38,690 nucleotides of DNA from Sergeia podlipaevii (GCA_030849805.1 JASANZ010002044.1:1-38690); one strand, 5' to 3'; shown: positions 18,825 through 28,651, counted from the stretch's first letter. The notes: generated by a model not told the origin, from the letters alone. Numbers and translations are program-made.

Positions 18825-20327
18825 CTAGTAGTCCCGATAAGGAAACTCCAACTGCGGCACTCCGTATTGAACCAGTCCATGCATCACATACGTTGGTACA
18901 CAGGTAGTGTAGCGTGTACTGAGATAAGGAAAGAAGGCACGCTGAGCACTGCCGCCGCCCGTGCAACCCGCTGCTGCATCAATGAGAGAGACTGAATCAC
19001 CATCTGCACTTCCCACAGGTTTAGAAATCGCTAGGGGGCTATCTTGTGGACTGACCTGCCCTGTGCGAGGGGGGCTAGACTTCCGCTTGCGCTTGGCTCC
19101 GCCATCTGCTGAGTCGGGTCGAGGTGGCACGCGAGAAATGACCTGCCCAGACGAGGTCGCACTGCTAGGACCATGAAGGGCACCCTCCCGTGTCTCCCAC
19201 GCCTTCAGTAGCTCCGCGGGAGTCGCAGAAAGACACACCTCATATACTGAAGGTGGCTGTCCCGCTACCGAACACGCGGAAGAGGGGCCACCACCACCGC
19301 CACCCTCGCCGGTGCTAGCCGCGGTGGCGGTATGGTTGTCGTCTGTCATGGAAGGACGCTTCTCTTTTTCAGCAGCGACGCGATCGATTGTGATACCACC
19401 TCCCGAGGTAGCAAGTGGGTTCGGCAAGGTCCATGGCTGCACTAATGTTGTAAGTTCAGGAATGCTGCTCAGCTTCACCACCGGATCTCGCAAGTCTATC
19501 ACCTTCCCGGTGACATTAGGGCCTACCACCACAACGTTCGCAGCGGCGGCGCCTTTTCCCGACTTGCCACCCACCGATACAAACATACCCTCTTGCATCA
19601 GTGGAAAAGACGACGCAAAGCCTACCTGTGGGACAACTGTTCTCCAGCCTTTTCCTTGTTGATGTTGCTGCTGAGCACCAGCTAGAGCCCGCCTTGTGAG
19701 CTCTGCCTCCTCCAGAAGCCCTAGCGGCTCCATGCCCAGCTGCTCCCCTTCTACTTGAGGTACCTGCCGCTGCTGCTGCTGTGTCTTTGCTAGTCTTCCT
19801 TTCTTACTAGCAGGCGCCGTAGTGTCTACGCCCTGTTGTGATCCTCCCAGCTGCTGCTGCTGCATCGGCCTCTCGCGCTTGCGCTGCTGCTGTTGTTGCT
19901 GCTGTCGCTGGAGTTGCTGAGTGTGCTTCGTTGCCGCCTGCAGCCCCACGTGTTCAAGGTACTGCACGCCCAGTGTGCCACTCTCAGCCGCGATGTAGCG
20001 TGACACCTCCTTAATGAAGTCCGACTCCGCAATGCCCTGCACCTCCTCGTCCGATGCGTCACTCGCCCGTCGGCCGGGGTTCGCGAGTTCAAATGATGCG
20101 TCTTCCAGTTCAGCCATTGCTAAGAGGGAAGTTCGGCAAAAATCAGAGAACTGGACACTAAAGCTGCGCTGAGAGTCTGTCCCCTTCACCACCACTCGTG
20201 CCGACTGCAGCGCACTCGCAAGGAGCTTCTGCACCACCGCCAGCTTTGTGTATTGCGCAGGAGCTTGCTGGAGAACCCGCACTAACACAGGAGGAGATCC
20301 TCTACCGCCGGCATCGCCGGTCGACAT
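18825..20327 (-). CDS. Hypothetical 500-aa protein, probably nuclear
   Basis: The start is the ATG at 20327 (MSTGDAGGRGSPPVLV). Starting further upstream would translate a (TA)16 repeat into Ile-Tyr repeats, so I reject it. Residues 1 to about 130 look folded, with predicted helices (LAVVQKLLASALQSARVVV; SDFIKEVSRYIAAESG). A Gln-rich segment with runs of up to seven Gln and basic patches (RKRER, KKGRLAK) follows. The C-terminal third has poly-Gly, a KRKRK cluster near SSPPRT that looks like a nuclear localisation signal, and a distinctive aromatic end (FFPYLSTRYTTCVPTYVMHG...LEFPYRDY) that may be a conserved peptide. I do not recognise a family. Confidence 0.78.
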   Translation of the reverse strand: MSTGDAGGRGSPPVLVRVLQQAPAQYTKLAVVQKLLASALQSARVVVKGTDSQRSFSVQFSDFCRTSLLAMAELEDASFELANPGRRASDASDEEVQGIAESDFIKEVSRYIAAESGTLGVQYLEHVGLQAATKHTQQLQRQQQQQQQRKRERPMQQQQLGGSQQGVDTTAPASKKGRLAKTQQQQRQVPQVEGEQLGMEPLGLLEEAELTRRALAGAQQQHQQGKGWRTVVPQVGFASSFPLMQEGMFVSVGGKSGKGAAAANVVVVGPNVTGKVIDLRDPVVKLSSIPELTTLVQPWTLPNPLATSGGGITIDRVAAEKEKRPSMTDDNHTATAASTGEGGGGGGPSSACSVAGQPPSVYEVCLSATPAELLKAWETREGALHGPSSATSSGQVISRVPPRPDSADGGAKRKRKSSPPRTGQVSPQDSPLAISKPVGSADGDSVSLIDAAAGCTGGGSAQRAFFPYLSTRYTTCVPTYVMHGLVQYGVPQLEFPYRDY

Positions 20328-20372
20328 GATCGTCTTCTTCGCTATTCTGGATGTTATATTACACTCCACTAT

Positions 20373-20376
<4 letters not shown>

Positions 20377-20409
<33 letters not shown>
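20377..20409. repeat. (TA)16 microsatellite
   Basis: Alternating TA about 50 bases upstream of the ATG of the 500-aa gene, probably in its 5' UTR or trans-splice region. It is flanked by a GT-rich stretch at about 20410-20430. Confidence 0.95.
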
Positions 20410-20421
<12 letters not shown>

Positions 20422-21170
20422 TTGTGTGAGTGTTTTGAGAACTTCAGAATCTCCGAAGATGTGCAAGAGCACCGGACTAGCATTAAAAAAAAAATCGTTG
20501 ATAGAAAGAGAGAGCATAAAAATGAAGGCCATTTATGAAGCATAGAAGAAAAAATGGGAGATGAAAAGCAAGAAACAAATATCTCAACTGCCGATCCATA
20601 CGTTTATTTATTTTCATTTTCTTCTTCATCTTCGAGGTTTACTGTTGTTACTATTGTTAACAGTGCTCACTATTGTCCAAAAGGAGAGTAAGCTTACTGT
20701 AGAGAAAAAAAATGAAAAATCAACAAATACAAGAGTGAGAAAAAACGGGAAAAAGTGCATTCAGTTGCATTTTCATTCTTTGCTCGAACGTTTAAATTGA
20801 AAAAAAAAACTAACTTGTGAAAAAGGTTCCTGCGAAATCCTGAGCTACCGTTTTCCTTCCTTTTCATGATGATGCCCCGTGATTCTCTCTTGAAACGCAT
20901 CTGATACAATATGCACAACACATATATATAAGAATATATTCCTTCGTCATTTCTTTATTTTTATGTGTGTACACTTCTTCTATTTTGGCCCAATCGCACC
21001 TCTCATGCATGCAGGCCTTTTCCTTTTTCCAGTTGATACCTGCTGGTAAGCATATATGTATCAGATTGAACTGCTCTCTTCATGAAGCAACAACAACAAC
21101 AACAAAATGGATACGTCGTGCATCGTGTTTGTAGTACATTCGCCATACAATGGAACAGAGTGCACCACGA

Positions 21171-21311
21171 TTGTGTGTGTGTGTGTGTGTGTGTTTAATT
21201 TCTTTTGTGTTTGTGTGTGTAAGCGTGCGCTCCTCTCTCCTTCCCGCAATTTTCCAAGATATGTTGGAAGAGATAGAACACAGCACACACACACACACAC
21301 ACAAACACAAA
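21171..21311. repeat. GT/AC repeat pair forming an inverted repeat
   Basis: A GT repeat at 21171-21194 and a related arm at 21204-21220 face a CA repeat at 21283-21302 and its extension to 21311. Arms 21204-21220 and 21295-21311 are perfect 17-base reverse complements, interruptions included (the TTTGTGTTTG pattern), with a 74-base loop. The structure could fold as a long hairpin in transcript or DNA. Confidence 0.85.
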
Positions 21312-22182
21312 CAACAACAAAAAAAAAAAAAAATGAACGTTGATGTAGTGCAACTTAGCAGCGGCGATACGAAACAAATATACCTTTCATGGTAACACGC
21401 TCCAAGTGTTCCAGCCCATAGCTGTGAATGTTGAATCGCTTTATATAGAGAGGGAAATATAAAAGGAGAGTCTTAAAGACCGCAAAAGGGTAGAGAAAAA
21501 AAAATGTTAAAATACCCATTTAGGATTCACGAATATACTTTTTAATAAAATGTGTCCCATCCGACTCGTACCTGTATGTATATATAATGAAGTGAGAGAT
21601 AGAAAAAAAAAAACGCTCACGACACTGGAGTAAAAAAGCAAAATAAGGAAAAAGGAAAAATTAGAGCTAGAGATACAATAAGAAAAATATATATATATCA
21701 TTTTTTTTTTCCATTTTAGGCCCGGTAGCTATATTAAAGTCGAATGAATCGAAATGAAGTAAAAACAACGCAACAATAGTCATTTTTTTCTCTTTCAAAG
21801 GGGGGAAAAAAAAACACCAACGCGAACAAAAGAAAAGGCATTCTTTACAATTATGAAGAAAGATGAAGAAAAACAAAAACACTATAAGACGGCTCTATGC
21901 CCACTCTAGAGAGAATGAAAACAACAACAACAACAGCAATCATGGAAAAAAAAAACCAAAAGTAACAGCAGCTATTCGCCTGCATTAAACAAATGCTCAC
22001 ACACACACAAAGAATTAGAAAAATCAAAGCAAATTCGTAACCGAAAAAGGAAGTGTTTCTCACAACAAAAGAAAGAGAGGGGGAAAAAAAAAAGAGTCCT
22101 TGTAGCCCAAATTCAGCGATCACACCGACAAGCCTTCTCTCTTATGCCACCCTCTTCTCCTTCACACTCTAGTGTCAATATT

Positions 22183-25100
22183 TCAGTGATTCCTCACAAA
22201 AGCAAACAGGATGCAAAACAGATGAACAGAAGCAAGAGTAACCATCGTCCAGCGAGGGATGTACGAAATCCACACGCGCCGCGAATATGGTAGCACGTTC
22301 CACTTCTCCCAATGCACCCCGCCAGGCGCCAAGGCAAGCACCATTGCCATTAGAACGCCCACCCCAACCAAGATGCAGTACGACAATATTCTGACGCTGA
22401 GGTAAATAAAAAATACGGATGGCTGTGCCCAGCGAAGCTTCGAGATGCGACGATACGTGTGCAATGGATGTAGCAGTCGACGCAAGAAGAAAATAAGAAA
22501 CATAAAGGCCTCCAGCACGGCCCACGCCACAACGCGGTTGTCCCGGCCTAGGTCCGCCGGATTGACCCCAGGCGGTACGTGATCGATCAGCCGAAATTTC
22601 TGTGTGAGCACGGCGTGAGTGATGCCGACGGCAAGAATAAATGCGCCCATGGTGCTATACGCCGAGGAGCGAAAGATGAAGTAGAAACGCGCTGCGCTAT
22701 CGTACTTTTTGCACTTCTGGCGGGCCTCCTCAAAGGACAGGGCGTGCTCACGTACGGACGAGACCACCACGCTGCCAATGTCAAAGCTGTCCAGAGAAGG
22801 GTGCATTGCGATGTGAATGAGCGCTGCAACAGGGGCGACAGTGTCGCCAAGCTGAGTGCGGCGCAGGGCTTCTCTCAGTGACTGATTTAGTGCATGAAGT
22901 CCTTCTCCATCCTCTGCAAGAGCCTCTGCTGAGCCTGGAGAACCTTCCCTCGCTACCAGGTCCTTGTCAACAGTAACACCCCTACTGCCACTCGCCTCCG
23001 CCGCGACGTGTGAGTCGTCTGGCACTAGAGAGGGAATGAAATAAAGCATGCTACCACCCTGCCGTGGGGCCACCTCCTCCTGCGCGCTGAAGCCTTGAGT
23101 CTGGCCACTACTGCCAAAATACGGGCTTCGTGGAAAGGACAAAGAAAGTTGTCTAGAAAAGTGCGGTGGCGACGATGAAGCGCCACCGCCACGACGCGAA
23201 GATGGCGCCAGTGTGGCTGCCCCACCAGACGACCGCCGCTGCACCTCCTCGTTTTGGAACGTGAGCGTCGCGTTTGGGGTTAAGAAGTGCACATGTGGAG
23301 GAGCCCCGCCATCTTCTGGGGAGTTGCGCGCAGAGGCTGCCAGCGCCGTAGAATTATTTTGTGTCGTGTCCTTCACATGATTGTTCTCCATCCGCCGCTC
23401 CGCTTCGAAGAAGCGCTGCTCACCAAGCACCTCCCCCGCTCCCGCCGCTCCTTCACGTGGCGTCGCACGCGCCGATTGAAACAGCTCATCAACCTCCATG
23501 AACTGTTGCAGCTGCCTACGCAAGTGTGGCGTGAGAATATAGTCCTTATAAAAGCGACGAAGAAGACAAACGCAGTTAATGTTGTTGTGCCCGCCTCCCT
23601 TCACAAAGATGGTATACACCCGCGCATCAGCGCCGCCATTCTTGCACTGGCGAATCTTGGAGCACAGCGCTACTGAATGCAGCGGCGGCACTAGGACGTC
23701 ATCGCTGCCGTGAACAAAGAGCACTGGGGTGCGGTTAAAGAAGCGGGAGCGCTCCTGCAACTGAGTCATTCGTTCTATTGTGGGGAAGCTATTCGTGTCT
23801 AGGTAGCGTGAAACAGAAAGATACACGGAGTTCTTCGGGGTGTGAGCACCCGATGCTGCCCATGCGTTCTTATCGACGGTCCTCGCGTCTTGGGCCCAGT
23901 AGTCAGGCGCTGGAAGAACGGCATCCTCACGGCATCGCAAGCGGCGCAGCTCCATCTCCCGAACGTCTAATCCATAATCGTCGAAAGTCCGCGTGCTTTC
24001 TATGCAGTGCACGGATGCAAAAGAGGAGATGAGTATAAGGCCCCCGAGTGAGCAATGCGAGCACAGCGGGCTCACCCCACGAGCTCGCGTCGCGCTGTCT
24101 TTCTTCTCGCTACTACTGTGGTTGCTGCTGCGGCTGCTACTACCACCACTACTACTATTACAGCCGGTGTTGTTGTTGTCGTGTTTAGCTCCTTGAGAGT
24201 CGGACAACGAAGGGGATGAAGTGCTTGAAGGGTTGCACTTGCAGGCAGCAGCACCAGCAACCTTTTCCTTCTGCCGTGTCACGGTACGGTTGGCTGAATC
24301 GGGAGATGCCTCGCTAAGCTCCTCTGTGCTGTGCAGAGAGCCGTATGGCTCGTGTGGAGAGTCCGTACACTGGCGAGTGTGAGAAGTCGGGAGATACTCT
24401 CTGCCTCGGACGTTTTTCTTCTCCTCCTCCTCGGGGATAGTGCCTGGAATAAGAGATACGCAAGGCTCGCCCGGGAAGTTCCCCACGAGTGTTTCAAAGA
24501 CGCCCTCAATAAACTTGGCGGCATGTATCGCGACAGCAGCGCCGATGGAGTGACCAATCAGAACAAGCCGAGATGGTGTAATGTTGCCATCCACAGAGAA
24601 GAGATACTGGAAGAAGCGCTCCATCGCCTGCTTCACTGTAGCTTCCGACACACAGCCATTAAACAAGCCAAAACCGGGGTACTCGGGCACAAACAGCGTC
24701 ATGTGCAATGCGTTGGCAAGAGCAAACAGGCGGGTACATGAGAAAGAACCAATGTCCTCACCGTTACAATGAAAAAACACGCCAATGTGGCTTGACAAGA
24801 GGTGCTGAGGTCGAATAACACTGCAAGGGATGGGGCTCTGGTACTGGAGCGGTTCTCGTGGAAACCCAACCGTCACTCGTCGCTCCAATACAACTTCGTT
24901 CTTCTCAATTCGGTAAGACTGCACCTCGTGTTGCCACGGTAAGAACATAAACTCAAAACTCGCAGCGCTTGGCACGGGAGAACAAGGGTTGCTCGCGATA
25001 CCGTGTCTCGCGCCAGTCCGCAGCTCTTCTGACACATCTGCTTCTTCATTGTCATCATCTTCGCTATCATCCGAATCAATCACGGTCACGACGTTGTCTG

Positions 25101-25803
25101 CGTTCACAAAAAAGACGTACGTTGGAGGCGGAGGGCAAAACATAAAGTGATTCTTCACGCTGAAACTGCTAAAAATCATGTCTGCATCGTACGGAGAAGT
25201 CCTCTTCTGCTCTGCAAGGATGCGGAGAAACCACGCGGACTTGCGAAGTGGGGTGTAAAGGCATGCATCATGGTCCTGCACGTGTGAGATAGACCGCAGA
25301 CATCGCCGTCTTCGCTGCTGTTGTTGCTGACGCAGACGAAAATCGCTTGCTTCGCAGTTCCCTTCTCTAGCCCTTGAGAGACAAACTGTAGCAGCGCCGC
25401 CATCTTCAGCATCAGCAGCAGCAGGTGAGTTTTCAGTGCTACATTGCGGACTCGGGCGAACATACAAAGCAATGTTGTCGAATGTCAATGGAGCAACATG
25501 CGCACCATCTTCGCCTTCTTGAGACTGAGTACCTTCGTCTGGTAGCGGTGGCGGTTGGACGCCGTTATGTGCGTTTCGACTGCTGTAAAGGAGTCTATCC
25601 CCTCTTGGTAATGTTTCATACCCTTCCTCTTGAGGAATAAGCACAGAAACACTAGGTGGATTCGGTGCAGCTGTGCTGCCACCAGCTGTCCTCCTACTGG
25701 TGTTTTGCGCGCTGTGGCCGGCATCGCCTTCATGTGCTTGATCATCGAAAAACACCATCGGTGGTGAGATGGCAGCAGCGCTATGACACTGCACAGATTG
25801 CAT
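22183..25803 (-). CDS. Alpha/beta hydrolase (lipase/thioesterase-like) with C-terminal four-helix membrane domain
   Basis: A 1206-aa protein with a clean ATG at 25803. Residues about 320-770 contain an alpha/beta-hydrolase core: an oxyanion-loop region (GVFFHCNGEDIGS), the nucleophile elbow GHSIG with S419, the acid strand FVHGSDDVLVPP with D701/D702, and the histidine loop GGGHNN with H739. All three triad positions are present. The overall pattern resembles ABHD17/BEM46-type serine hydrolases, whose members remove palmitate or cleave lipids; substrate here is unknown. The core is interrupted by a Ser/Asn-rich acidic insertion between nucleophile and acid. The N-terminal 250 residues and about 770-1000 are low complexity. 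The last 160 residues hold four hydrophobic segments (about 1046-1066, 1088-1106, 1128-1155 and 1183-1203), so the enzyme is probably membrane anchored. This C-terminal domain is not part of the usual hydrolase. Confidence 0.88.
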   Translation of the reverse strand: MQSVQCHSAAAISPPMVFFDDQAHEGDAGHSAQNTSRRTAGGSTAAPNPPSVSVLIPQEEGYETLPRGDRLLYSSRNAHNGVQPPPLPDEGTQSQEGEDGAHVAPLTFDNIALYVRPSPQCSTENSPAAADAEDGGAATVCLSRAREGNCEASDFRLRQQQQQRRRRCLRSISHVQDHDACLYTPLRKSAWFLRILAEQKRTSPYDADMIFSSFSVKNHFMFCPPPPTYVFFVNADNVVTVIDSDDSEDDDNEEADVSEELRTGARHGIASNPCSPVPSAASFEFMFLPWQHEVQSYRIEKNEVVLERRVTVGFPREPLQYQSPIPCSVIRPQHLLSSHIGVFFHCNGEDIGSFSCTRLFALANALHMTLFVPEYPGFGLFNGCVSEATVKQAMERFFQYLFSVDGNITPSRLVLIGHSIGAAVAIHAAKFIEGVFETLVGNFPGEPCVSLIPGTIPEEEEKKNVRGREYLPTSHTRQCTDSPHEPYGSLHSTEELSEASPDSANRTVTRQKEKVAGAAACKCNPSSTSSPSLSDSQGAKHDNNNTGCNSSSGGSSSRSSNHSSSEKKDSATRARGVSPLCSHCSLGGLILISSFASVHCIESTRTFDDYGLDVREMELRRLRCREDAVLPAPDYWAQDARTVDKNAWAASGAHTPKNSVYLSVSRYLDTNSFPTIERMTQLQERSRFFNRTPVLFVHGSDDVLVPPLHSVALCSKIRQCKNGGADARVYTIFVKGGGHNNINCVCLLRRFYKDYILTPHLRRQLQQFMEVDELFQSARATPREGAAGAGEVLGEQRFFEAERRMENNHVKDTTQNNSTALAASARNSPEDGGAPPHVHFLTPNATLTFQNEEVQRRSSGGAATLAPSSRRGGGASSSPPHFSRQLSLSFPRSPYFGSSGQTQGFSAQEEVAPRQGGSMLYFIPSLVPDDSHVAAEASGSRGVTVDKDLVAREGSPGSAEALAEDGEGLHALNQSLREALRRTQLGDTVAPVAALIHIAMHPSLDSFDIGSVVVSSVREHALSFEEARQKCKKYDSAARFYFIFRSSAYSTMGAFILAVGITHAVLTQKFRLIDHVPPGVNPADLGRDNRVVAWAVLEAFMFLIFFLRRLLHPLHTYRRISKLRWAQPSVFFIYLSVRILSYCILVGVGVLMAMVLALAPGGVHWEKWNVLPYSRRVWISYIPRWTMVTLASVHLFCILFAFVRNH

Positions 25804-26732
25804 TATCTAACTAGGATATCAAAAAAAAGCTCATATATCAATACACTGGTTGTTGGCCATTTGAAGCACAGGGGAGAAAGGGGAGAAAGGGGAGAAACAG
25901 TAGTAAAGAGGAAAACAGAAATAGAGAGATGTATGCTTGAACAGTAATTGTAATGAGAATTCTACTCCTGAAAGAATACACAGGCATACTAACAGAAAAA
26001 GTAGAAGGAGAGATAAAAGCAAATTCATAGCATCCTCTCCTTCTTTGTGAAAAACAATCCTTTAAAAAAACTAAAGTTCGTTTCGCCGACATAACCCTCG
26101 CAAACACAAGCGCAAAATAAGGTAACAGATCACATTGATCCCATTTACTTCTCTCCATCTAAAGAACTGGCAAAATAAAGCAAAAAAAAAAAAAGATAGG
26201 ATGCTTCAACTATCATAGAAAGCAGCAATAAAAGCGACGAAAAATGCAATGCTTTCGTGTACTCCCAGATCTATTTTTTAAAAAAATGAAAGGGAAGAGA
26301 GAATAAGTAATATCTCAACGATAAAATCTCAATTTGTTAAAATTGAAAGAAAACAATTATACGACAACTGCATTCCCGCCTGATCGTATATATGTAAAAA
26401 AGAGTTAAAAAAAAAAAAAAACGCACGCTTGATCTGCATATCAATATGCAACAACAAGAAGAATAACACCACCAAAATCGTATCTGTCTTTCGCTTTCGG
26501 TTCCTTTCTCCGTACAGACAGTGTTACTTTGAGCAGCAGCTATACGGAGACAAATATAATTCTTTTGATCAAAAGCAAGGCCCTTCTTGACTCGGAAGAG
26601 AAAAAAAGAAGAAATAATAAAGAAGACCACAGCAAAGAAAAAAAAAACAACTAACGCTGTTTTCGCTAACGCATGGCGGCGTAATACTAGTGATACACGA
26701 GTATAATATATGTTCTGTCTACGTGCCTTTGA
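25804..26732. other. Intergenic spacer with purine-rich repeats
   Basis: About 930 bases without a supported gene. It contains three tandem copies of GGGGAGAAA (25871-25897) within a purine stretch to about 25925, a T6A7 palindrome at 26274-26286, and A-runs near 26180, 26405-26420 and 26637-26648. The frame at 25838-26158 translates the tandem repeat as Phe-Leu-Pro units and is not convincing. Confidence 0.6.
25846..25925 (-). promoter_or_regulatory. Predicted trans-splice acceptor and polypyrimidine tract for the hydrolase gene
   Basis: On the minus strand the sequence from about 25925 to 25868 is strongly pyrimidine-rich (three TTTCTCCCC repeats). The first AG downstream of it ends at 25846, giving a predicted 5' UTR of about 43 bases before the ATG at 25803. 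The basis is the known trypanosomatid rule of polypyrimidine tract followed by the first AG. Confidence 0.45.
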
Positions 26733-27815
26733 TTAGCCGAGTACAGGTGCTGCGTGGCGCTTCGCGGCACGCCGAGCGTTGAGATCCGCCCGATAATAAA
26801 TAAACTGCTTGAAGATAAAATAGCAAGTCAAACCAGCTTGAGCAAGCCACAGGAATATCATTATCACGACGGGTGCAACAATGCCCTTCGCACGAGTGTT
26901 ACCAACCCAAATCGCAAGAATAATACCAGCCGCTCCGTAACTCTTTGGTCCAATAATCATAAAAATCTCTTGCGCAAGTGCGATAATAAGGCCGCTGAGA
27001 GCAACAATATGCTGCCCTGGACGTCCAGAAGAGCAAGCACAATAAATTCGCCAATACCACAGAATAAAAGAAAGAGGAATACCAACAAGATACACAATCG
27101 CAAGAACAATATTCAAAGCCTTATTAATTCCGGTTTCCGGCTTTGCGTCATTTCTCATTGGAGCGTATGGAACGCCAATAGCAACTGCAGTATTTGCCAG
27201 TAAAAGAATGCAAACAGCAACCCAGTCCCAGAACGCCATTTTAACGAAGCGCTGCCGCTCAGCAGGGACGCTGTTGATGTCGTGATACACCAACGGACGA
27301 ATGCACAGAAATTTTCGGGGAAAGTTAGGCTTTCGCTCCAGCTCCTCATTGCGCACCTCACCAGATGCCACTTGGCATTCCATCTCAGTTAAGCGCTCCT
27401 CCTCCTTAAGGGCATTTTTCCACCGCTGCTCGAGCATGATCTGCTGTTTCTCTTCATCACTCTTCCCCTTTGTGCTCTTCTTGTTGGCACCAAAGACCTC
27501 CTTGAGCACTCCCATCTTCTTTCCATCATGCTTCCCTTTTGTTTGATTACCGTTAGCAGGGACAGCATTCGTGAACTGTGATCGTGGTGGTAAGTCTGTT
27601 TCGTCTGTTGGCCCAAAAGCCTGAGGGGAAGTGGGATCAAAGTGAGCCTCCTCTCTGGGCGAGAAGTCCTCTAATGAAGCGGAAGGCTCTGGAACGTTGA
27701 CATGGACATCCGAGGCACTGGCGTCAGCGGGAACATTGCGCGTTGTCGCTGACTCAAGAGAGCCAAAATTGTACTGCTCTCTCAACTCGTTGTCTTCTTC
27801 TCCAAAGCGGTACAT
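26733..27815 (-). CDS. SCAMP-family secretory carrier membrane protein
   Basis: A 360-aa protein with its ATG at 27815. Residues 1-120 are acidic and Ser/Pro-rich. About 120-165 form a charged coiled coil (KQQIMLEQRWKNALKEEER). The SCAMP core starts near 168 with the cytosolic segment FLCIRPLVYHDI and continues as four membrane helices at about 196-216, 232-252, 270-292 and 310-334. The conserved short amphipathic linker WYWRIYCA lies between helices 2 and 3. The order, acidic N-terminus then coiled coil then four helices, is that of SCAMPs, which recycle in post-Golgi and endosomal vesicles. A classical NPF motif is not visible in the N-terminus. It shares the membrane-traffic theme with epsin in the same array, but co-location alone says nothing about partnership. 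Confidence 0.85.
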   Translation of the reverse strand: MYRFGEEDNELREQYNFGSLESATTRNVPADASASDVHVNVPEPSASLEDFSPREEAHFDPTSPQAFGPTDETDLPPRSQFTNAVPANGNQTKGKHDGKKMGVLKEVFGANKKSTKGKSDEEKQQIMLEQRWKNALKEEERLTEMECQVASGEVRNEELERKPNFPRKFLCIRPLVYHDINSVPAERQRFVKMAFWDWVAVCILLLANTAVAIGVPYAPMRNDAKPETGINKALNIVLAIVYLVGIPLSFILWYWRIYCACSSGRPGQHIVALSGLIIALAQEIFMIIGPKSYGAAGIILAIWVGNTRAKGIVAPVVIMIFLWLAQAGLTCYFIFKQFIYYRADLNARRAAKRHAAPVLG

Positions 27816-28189
27816 ACCGATCTTAACTTCCTACTCTGTGTAGATAGATTGAGCAGAACCCGAAAATATACCAAATAAAAAAAAGTCCGCTCTAAGTTGG
27901 GGAAGAAAAAGTAGCTGTGACGCGAACTTGAAACACTGTAATTAGGTGAAAAAAGGAGAACAAAAAGGAAGGGTCGAACAAAGAAACAACAACAACACCA
28001 ACAACAACAAACAATTAAGAAAAAAATAAGGAAAAGGATCAAAAGAGTACAAAAAAAAAACGTTCTAGCAATACGAGTGCATTTACCAACCTGTAACAGC
28101 CTCCAGAAAACAAATATTATTGCTTGTAAAAAGCGAAATAAACGTGAACAGCTCAATTTAAACAATACTGTGACGTGATACCACAGAAG
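27816..28189. other. Short intergenic spacer
   Basis: About 370 bases between the SCAMP and thioredoxin genes. Plus-strand A/G-rich runs (about 27870-27880, 27898-27910, 28019-28065) are pyrimidine tracts in the minus sense, fitting the trans-splice region of the SCAMP mRNA. No gene is seen. Confidence 0.6.
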
Positions 28190-28651
28190 TTAGCGGAACT
28201 TTTTGATCTGCGCAATCAACTCGGATTTCTCTAGCAGCCCAGTGCTATCAATGTGGTGAAGACGCATAAGAGACAGCAAGTCACGAGGCTTCATTTCCTC
28301 TAAATCGGCGTCGGAAGGGATCTTGGGTGGTGGAATTACTTCCAAATTCGATACACGAGAAGTAATGGCACTTATATCTCCTCCCTCGAAGCGGTCAGCA
28401 ATGCTTCCATTTTTAAAGAACATAAAGGTGGGCATGCAACTAACAGGATATGCACGCGTGATTTCCGTTGCGCGATCAACATCGACTTTGCAAAAATTGA
28501 CGTGAGGCTTAGACAAAGCAAGTTGGTCAATCTTTGGTGCAATAGCAAGACACGGTCCACACCAAGTTGCAAAGAAATCAACCACAGTTAATTTAGGCTG
28601 CGCCAAAAGGGCCTGAAGCTCGCCCAATGTGCTGATTTGACGGACGCTCAT
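28190..28651 (-). CDS. Thioredoxin with C-terminal SAP/MANF-like helical module
   Basis: A 153-aa protein. Residues 1 to about 105 are a classical thioredoxin: VVDFFATWCGPC with active-site C31 and C34, the buried acidic D25, and the cis-proline loop CMPTF. It lacks a signal peptide, so it is probably cytosolic. Residues about 118-153 (EEMKPRDLLSLMRLHHIDSTGLLEKSELIAQI) form a small helix-turn-helix resembling the SAP-like C-terminal module of ARMET/MANF proteins, with its typical LLEKSEL ending. The extra module may bind partners or clients; this is inferred. Expected activity is dithiol-disulfide exchange, in trypanosomatids probably fed by trypanothione rather than thioredoxin reductase. 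The ATG at 28651 lies just upstream of the first beta strand. Confidence 0.92.
   Translation of the reverse strand: MSVRQISTLGELQALLAQPKLTVVDFFATWCGPCLAIAPKIDQLALSKPHVNFCKVDVDRATEITRAYPVSCMPTFMFFKNGSIADRFEGGDISAITSRVSNLEVIPPPKIPSDADLEEMKPRDLLSLMRLHHIDSTGLLEKSELIAQIKKFR

Larger units (their letters stand above)
20328..22182. other. Long intergenic region rich in simple repeats
   Basis: About 1.85 kb without a gene. It has a (TA)16 tract at 20377-20409, GT and CA repeats at 21171-21194 and 21283-21302 that form an inverted repeat, many A-runs on the plus strand, and purine-rich stretches. These are pyrimidine tracts in the minus sense and so candidate trans-splicing and poly(A) signals. Short frames here are Phe/Leu/Cys-rich or His-Thr repeats produced by the simple sequence. 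Confidence 0.6.

Noticed and set aside
20328..20543. N-terminal extension of the 500-aa protein
   Set aside because: It would translate a (TA)16 microsatellite as Ile-Tyr repeats; the ATG at 20327 gives a normal N-terminus.
25838..26158. 106-codon minus-strand frame with Phe-Leu-Pro repeats
   Set aside because: The repeats are the translation of a 9-base purine repeat that is better explained as a polypyrimidine trans-splicing tract.
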